Shown one piece after another: positions 6,081 to 10,267 of a DNA stretch of 10,267 nt. The position numbers and the translations under genes were made by a program. The stretch is from Anaerolineae bacterium (lineage in GTDB: Bacteria > Chloroflexota > Anaerolineae > Anaerolineales > Villigracilaceae), in contig JAFLCF010000159.1 of the NCBI GenBank assembly GCA_017303735.1, positions 1 to 10,267 on the forward strand. Reading direction: 5' to 3'. The number at the start of each line of letters is the position of its first letter. The first letter of the stretch is position 1. A model generated the notes under the pieces. It was not told the origin of the DNA. It did no database searches and saw only the letters and a list, made by a program, of their open reading frames with translations.

Positions 6081-7997
6081 TTAATCACCGACCACAGGTA
6101 ATTCGATGTTTATTTTTTGAGCAGGGCTTTTTACTTCCGGGCACTTCCAGCCTTCGCCGGGGTTTTCGCGGCGCAAGCCTGCAAAGGTCGGCAGAATACC
6201 GCAGGCGAAACAATTCAAGCGGCAGTCCACGCGGATCTGTCCTTCGAGCGACATGCGGAAATCTTGGAAAAGGAAATTCTTGCGCACAGCCGCCGTGATA
6301 TGCTCCCACGGAAAAACTTCATCGGTGCGGCGCTGACGATGGGTGTAGAACGCAGGGTCCATTCCGAGTTCGTTGAAGGCATCCATCCAGTTATTGAATT
6401 TGCGCCCCTCTTCCCAGGCATCGAACTTTGCGCCCTTCTTCCAGGCACTGTAGATCACTTCTGCCATGCGGCGGTCGCCGCGCGAGAGCCAAGCTTCCAC
6501 AAGGGTGTCGTCGGGCTTCGTCCAGCTTAGTTTGATATTTTTATCCTTCATCAACTGGCGTTTGAGCAATGCCTGTTTTTCAAGGATGTTTTCGCGGGTA
6601 TCACAAGAAACCCATTGGAAGGGAGTCTGCGGTTTGGGTACGAAGGTACTCACACCTGCATTGAGTTTCACCTTCCAGCCTGCCACTTTACGTCCTTCGG
6701 CAATGACACGCTTGCACAGGTCTGCAATGGCTTGCACATCTTCCAGCGTTTCACTGGGATGACCGATCATGAAATACAGTTTGATCGTCGTCCAGCCGCG
6801 GCTGTAAATTTCATTCGTGGTCTTGATGATCTCTTCATCAGGGATGAATTTATTGATGATGCGGCGCATCCGTTCACTGGCGGCTTCGGGCGCAAGGGTG
6901 AACCCGCCGGAGCGATGCTGTTTGAGTTTTTCCATCAAATCGACCGAGACAGATTCAATGCGCAAAGAAGGCAGAGAGACGGTCAGCTTGCGTCCTTCAA
7001 AACGCTTACTGATGGCATCGACCAAATCTTTGATGTAGGTGTAATCTGATGAGGAGAGCGACATGAGCGCGAGTTCTTCGAACCCGGTTGCGTGGACGGC
7101 TGCATCTGCAGCATCCACCACCTCTTGCACGCTTCGTTCGCGGACCGGGCGTGTGATCATGCCTGCCTGGCAGAATCGGCATCCGCGAGTGCATCCACGC
7201 ATGATCTCGACCGAGACGCGGTTATGCACCACGTCAATGTTCGGCACGATGAACTTGGTGGGCGGCGGTGGCAGTTTCGCCACGATGCGTTTGTTTACGA
7301 TTTTGGGCACATCAGGGTGGATCGGTTCGGTGACGGCAACCGTGCCATCATCCATGTAGGTGGCCTCGTAGAAGCGTGGCACATACACGCCAGAGATCTT
7401 TGCCAATGCCAGCAAACGCTCTTCTCGCGGTGAACCCTTCGTTTTTTGCAGGGAGTCAATGATGTCGTGAATGACTTCTTCACCCTCGCCAATGGCGAAC
7501 GCGTCGATGAAGGCATGCATGGGCTCGGGGTTGGTGGCGGAATGTCCGCCTGCGATAATGATGGGGTGCGAGTCATCGCGCTCTTGTGAGCGGACGGGGA
7601 TGCCCGCCAGGTCGAGGATGTTGAGGGCGTTGGTGTAGAGCGTCTCGTAGGGGAGGGTAAAGCCGATGAGGTCGAAACAGGCTAAAGGTCGCTTTGATTC
7701 GAGCGTGTAAAGCGGAATCCCGTTTTCACGCATGAGCGCTTCCATGTCGAACCAGGGGGAATAGGCGCGCTCGGCAAGCGCATCCTCTCGTTGGTTGACC
7801 TGATCGTATAAGATTTTCAAGCCGACGTTGGACACACCGATATCGTAAATATCGGGGAAGATGAATGCGACACGGGTTTTTGCCGACTCCCAATTTTTGA
7901 CGGTGGAGTTGAGTTCCCCTCCAACATACCGCCCGGGTCGTTCAACCTTTAAAAGAATTCTCTCAAGTTTTGCTTCGATCTGTTCCGGGGTTAACAT
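6081..7997 (-). CDS. B12-binding-type radical SAM protein, TIGR03960 family
   Basis: This 638-residue protein matches TIGR03960. The N-terminus 'KVERPGRYVGGELNSTVKNW' is diagnostic. A B12-binding-like Rossmann region follows (about 40-180, 'FPDIYDIGVSNVGLKILY', 'AGGHSATNPEPM'). The radical SAM core begins at 'RGCTRGCRFCQAGMITRPVR' with C269, C273 and C276 as the CxxxCxxC ligands of the 4Fe-4S cluster. A C-terminal Cys set (C592, C596, C599, C619) in 'DCRLNCFACGI' could bind a further metal or cluster. The enzyme would cleave S-adenosylmethionine; its substrate is unknown. Its usual partner DUF2344 is encoded downstream, with a DinB-like gene in between. In Firmicutes the pair often lies near ribonuclease G and rplU/rpmA; none of these is in this window. 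The ATG at 7995-7997 has no Shine-Dalgarno and is probably the mRNA 5' end. Confidence 0.95.
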   Translation of the reverse strand: MLTPEQIEAKLERILLKVERPGRYVGGELNSTVKNWESAKTRVAFIFPDIYDIGVSNVGLKILYDQVNQREDALAERAYSPWFDMEALMRENGIPLYTLESKRPLACFDLIGFTLPYETLYTNALNILDLAGIPVRSQERDDSHPIIIAGGHSATNPEPMHAFIDAFAIGEGEEVIHDIIDSLQKTKGSPREERLLALAKISGVYVPRFYEATYMDDGTVAVTEPIHPDVPKIVNKRIVAKLPPPPTKFIVPNIDVVHNRVSVEIMRGCTRGCRFCQAGMITRPVRERSVQEVVDAADAAVHATGFEELALMSLSSSDYTYIKDLVDAISKRFEGRKLTVSLPSLRIESVSVDLMEKLKQHRSGGFTLAPEAASERMRRIINKFIPDEEIIKTTNEIYSRGWTTIKLYFMIGHPSETLEDVQAIADLCKRVIAEGRKVAGWKVKLNAGVSTFVPKPQTPFQWVSCDTRENILEKQALLKRQLMKDKNIKLSWTKPDDTLVEAWLSRGDRRMAEVIYSAWKKGAKFDAWEEGRKFNNWMDAFNELGMDPAFYTHRQRRTDEVFPWEHITAAVRKNFLFQDFRMSLEGQIRVDCRLNCFACGILPTFAGLRRENPGEGWKCPEVKSPAQKINIELPVVGD

Positions 7998-8003
7998 GCG
8001 CAG

Positions 8004-8009
8004 ATTATA
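8004..8009 (-). promoter_or_regulatory. TATAAT -10 for a probably leaderless mRNA
   Basis: A consensus TATAAT ends 6 bases before the ATG of the radical SAM gene. RNA polymerase usually initiates about 7 bases past the hexamer, which places the start at the A of the ATG. No Shine-Dalgarno fits in the gap. The -35 region is poor (no TTGACA-like hexamer at 16-18 bases). Confidence 0.6.
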
Positions 8010-8143
8010 CCTGATAAGAATTATCCGGTTGGAAGTGGCGGGGAACGAATTATGGACCCGGCTTGCTCATTCTTTGCAGAATTGAAAACGAAACCGCGCC
8101 AAAATAGCCCCTAGGGGGTCTGTTTGCCGGGATGAGCTCTGGC

Positions 8144-8169
8144 TAGAATGGAATAAATTCACACAGGAG
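8144..8169 (+). promoter_or_regulatory. -10 box and ribosome binding site of the lipoprotein gene
   Basis: TAGAAT (8144-8149) predicts a start near 8156 and a leader of about 20 bases. AGGAG (8165-8169) lies 6 bases before the ATG at 8176 and fixes that start. The -35 is weak. The rest of the 178-base divergent gap (7998-8175) shows only a CCCCTAGGGG palindrome at 8108-8117. Confidence 0.4.
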
Positions 8170-8175
8170 TGAGAT

Positions 8176-8856
8176 ATGAAAAAAGCACTACCAATCATCC
8201 TAGCTTTGCTGCTGACCGGGTGCGGAACGCTTCAACCCGCGGTTCAACAGGAAGCGCCAACGCCGATCGTGCAGACTGTGGTGGTTGTTGCAACCACAGA
8301 AGCCGCTCCGCCGACTGCCATCCCTCTTCCCACACAGGGACCAACCAATACGCCGATCCCCACCGAAACGCCAACTACGGCTCCTACCAATACCGCCGAG
8401 CCGACGGCAACTGCTCAACAGCAAGCCGCCGTTGCTGCGCCGACCGACGCCTCGGGGCTGGTTCCCGTCAATGTGGATAATGTTCTTGGAAAAGGTGTTT
8501 TCACCAACATCACGTTCAATACCGACAAGCTGACCTTGAATTGTTTCCCGCGTGAAATGGAGATCAGTATGAAGGCGGCTTTGCCCGAGATCACCCGCGT
8601 CGAAATGTATTACCGCATCATCGATGCGCCCAGCGGCTTGTATCCCTCTGAGTGGCTGCTGGTTGGCAACCTTGGCACCGATAACAATGGGACCTTCTAT
8701 ACCACCTTCAAAGCCTTGGATATCAACCCCAACTTCCGCGGCTTGGAGAGTGCATGGATCGACTTCCAATTCATCGGCATCAACAAGGGCGGCGCGGCGA
8801 TAGACCGCACCCAAAAGATCGAACGCCTGGTAACGTATTTCAAAGATTGCCCGTAA
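8176..8856 (+). CDS. Lipoprotein with Pro/Thr-rich stalk
   Basis: This 226-residue protein begins 'MKKALPIILALLLTGCG', a lipoprotein signal peptide with lipobox LLTG-C16. Residues about 27-92 form a low-complexity Pro/Thr/Ala stalk ('PTNTPIPTETPTTAPTNT'), typical of Chloroflexota surface proteins. The C-terminal domain (about 94-226) is probably beta-rich, with 'LNCFPREMEISMKAALPEIT', 'VEMYYRIID' and 'DFQFIGI', and two Cys (C123, C225) near its ends that could form a disulfide. I do not recognise a named family for this domain. The start is supported by AGGAG 6 bases upstream. The gene is divergent from the radical SAM gene and ends at a strong terminator. It is probably anchored on the outer face of the membrane; role unknown. 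Confidence 0.85.
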   Translation: MKKALPIILALLLTGCGTLQPAVQQEAPTPIVQTVVVVATTEAAPPTAIPLPTQGPTNTPIPTETPTTAPTNTAEPTATAQQQAAVAAPTDASGLVPVNVDNVLGKGVFTNITFNTDKLTLNCFPREMEISMKAALPEITRVEMYYRIIDAPSGLYPSEWLLVGNLGTDNNGTFYTTFKALDINPNFRGLESAWIDFQFIGINKGGAAIDRTQKIERLVTYFKDCP

Positions 8857-8938
8857 TCGCTTTGGGAATTCGACGTCCGTAGGATTGTGTCCGTCCGTTC
8901 GAACGGATTTCAACATGGTCTTGCGTTCGTCTTCCAAC

Positions 8939-8972
8939 AAAAAAGTCGACAGGTTTTCCTGTCGACTTTTTT
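8939..8972. terminator. Bidirectional intrinsic terminator
   Basis: A perfect 15-bp stem (8939-8953 with 8958-8972; core GTCGACAGG) closes a TTTT loop and is flanked by an A run and a T run. It serves both the lipoprotein gene (+) and the convergent polymer-forming protein gene (-), which ends at 8987. Confidence 0.95.
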
Positions 8973-8986
8973 TGATTGTATTGTAC

Positions 8987-10267
8987 TTATTGTGCGGCAA
9001 CTTCTACCGGTTTTTGCATCCGTTCACGTCCCCATAGCCAGAGCGCGCCCAAGCCGAAGAACATGATCAGGAAGCCGATCAGCCAGCCGACAATAGGCAG
9101 GTTGACCAGAACGCCGACCAACACCACACCCAGCAGCAATGGCCAAACTTTGTGCTCAGCCAATGCCGGGTTGAAGCGCCCCAAAATCCACTTGCCGCCC
9201 AGCCATGCCACCAGGATCTGTGAACCGAAGCCAGTGAAAAGGATGAACCCAACGATCAGAGCGAAGATGGCAAGGATACCAACCCAGATGATCGTACCGG
9301 TCACACTGCCGAGAGAGAGAACTCCAAAGAGGATGCCGCCAACGATCATCACGATCACGATCAGTAACAAAGTAAAGAAGAAGGCAGCGTAGGCAACCAC
9401 ACCCCAACCAAAACTGGGAAGCGGCTGGGTCTGCAGTTTGTTTGATAATCCTTTTAGGAATGCGGGTGCCAGCCAGACGAGCAGAAGCCCAAAGATGGCA
9501 AGAGTTACAATCCCGCGCAACATGTCAAAGGTCCAGTTTGCAGCGCGCTCAGCCGGAGTGGGGGGAGCGATTTCAATATCTGCATCCACAACGGGTTCAT
9601 TGCGCGTGATCTTTCCATCCACAACCCCAGCCGGAATATTAGCATCCGCAGTTTGGGTATAGGTGAAACTGCCCTTGATCTTTGCCTCTTCGTCGAGTGT
9701 CAACCCAGGGGCGACGTTCGGAATGGCAACTTTGGTGTCGGAAATATATGTGGAGGGGGCAGGTCCGGCATCCTGTGCCTCGCCAACCTCAGCGGTCACA
9801 TCACCGCCAACTTCACCGCGCAATTCCAATGCACCTGTGCCAACCAAAAGATCCTTCTCAATTGAGCCTGCCAGCAACGCTTGTGCGCCGCCAAAGAGGG
9901 CATCTCCCTGCACGATACTTCCACGTTTTGCTTCGAGGCTGGCTCCCGCCGAGATCAAGTCACCGCCGACCAGCGCTTCATCCCCAAGCTGAAGAGCCGC
10001 TCCTGCAATGCGGGCATCGTCTGTGACGGTTCCTTCGATCACGATGGTGTTCCCCGCGGCGATCAGGTCGCCTTCTACTGTGCCTTTAATGACGATCAAC
10101 TCACCGACGACGATCAGATCACCTTTTACCGTTCCCTCGAGAGTGAATTCTCCCGCACTCACGTATACATCGTCTTCAATAACCTCATCGGCTTCAATTA
10201 CGATCACATCGCCTGCGCGCCCGTCGAATGCCATGGCAGGGGTGGCGATCGCTAAGGCGATCATCGC
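8987..10267 (-). CDS. Polymer-forming (bactofilin-like) membrane protein, 5' partial
   Basis: At least 426 residues are visible. The frame is still open at the right edge and the first residues (through 'ATPAMA') look like the end of a signal peptide, so the true start is probably outside; the ATG at 10262-10264 lacks a basic n-region. Next comes a beta-helical repeat region (about residues 33-160 counted from that ATG) with repeats such as 'GTVKGDLIVVG' and 'GTVEGDLIAAG', as in polymer-forming/bactofilin-like proteins, and one more partial repeat near 187-220. The C-terminal part (about 250-412) has about five to six hydrophobic segments and ends in a short basic tail. Classical bactofilins are soluble and about 150-200 residues; this is the larger exported, membrane-anchored type. 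A role in the envelope is inferred. Confidence 0.85.
   Translation of the reverse strand, partial: AMIALAIATPAMAFDGRAGDVIVIEADEVIEDDVYVSAGEFTLEGTVKGDLIVVGELIVIKGTVEGDLIAAGNTIVIEGTVTDDARIAGAALQLGDEALVGGDLISAGASLEAKRGSIVQGDALFGGAQALLAGSIEKDLLVGTGALELRGEVGGDVTAEVGEAQDAGPAPSTYISDTKVAIPNVAPGLTLDEEAKIKGSFTYTQTADANIPAGVVDGKITRNEPVVDADIEIAPPTPAERAANWTFDMLRGIVTLAIFGLLLVWLAPAFLKGLSNKLQTQPLPSFGWGVVAYAAFFFTLLLIVIVMIVGGILFGVLSLGSVTGTIIWVGILAIFALIVGFILFTGFGSQILVAWLGGKWILGRFNPALAEHKVWPLLLGVVLVGVLVNLPIVGWLIGFLIMFFGLGALWLWGRERMQKPVEVAAQ

Noticed and set aside
8108..8117. CCCCTAGGGG palindrome as a possible operator
   Set aside because: A single 10-base palindrome with no second copy and no regulator gene nearby; too little support to call a binding site.
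8200..9000. Long - strand open frame (266 codons) opposite the lipoprotein gene
   Set aside because: It lies antisense to a gene with a lipobox and a good Shine-Dalgarno, runs across the terminator at 8939-8972, and its product has no recognisable domain. It follows from the GC-rich codon pattern of the + gene.

Overview
The window looks like ordinary chromosome from a member of the Chloroflexota, most likely class Anaerolineae. This is inferred from gene content, with no sequence search: an NBR1-type Ig-like surface protein, a lipoprotein with a Pro/Thr-rich stalk, a polymer-forming (bactofilin-like) membrane protein, and the TIGR03960 radical SAM / DUF2344 pair. No transposase, phage gene, CRISPR array or integrase is visible.

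Layout. 1-1108 (+) is the 3' part of a secreted protein in which two copies of one beta-rich domain flank an NBR1-like Ig domain; it ends at a strong bidirectional terminator. 1182-2373 holds two divergent YdeI/OmdA-family paralogues that share a short intergenic region with overlapping -10 hexamers. The second of these ends tail to tail, with a 6-base overlap, against the first of two tandem DUF3592 membrane-protein paralogues (2368-2799 and 2946-3380, both -). A terminator lies between the DUF3592 genes. A tRNA-Arg(CCG) gene (3451-3525, -) and a PrsW-family membrane protease (3607-4590, -) follow.

4597-4842 is intergenic and carries a PrsW promoter, a REP-like double palindrome and a terminator. 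4843-7997 (-) is the main cluster: a B12-binding radical SAM protein (TIGR03960), a DinB/ClbS-like four-helix protein, then DUF2344. The radical SAM and DUF2344 proteins are a known functional pair (adjacent or fused in many bacteria); the DinB-like gene sits between them and is almost contiguous with DUF2344. The radical SAM gene has a perfect TATAAT six bases before its ATG and no Shine-Dalgarno, so its mRNA is probably leaderless.

8176-8856 (+) encodes a lipoprotein. A perfect 15-bp bidirectional terminator separates it from a convergent polymer-forming/bactofilin-like multi-pass membrane protein that runs off the right edge (8987-10267, -).

The most unusual points are the DinB-like gene inside the radical SAM/DUF2344 pair, the predicted leaderless start, the double-palindrome intergenic repeat, and three local duplications (one within a gene, two between neighbours). 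I did not find a clear novel defence or mobile system.
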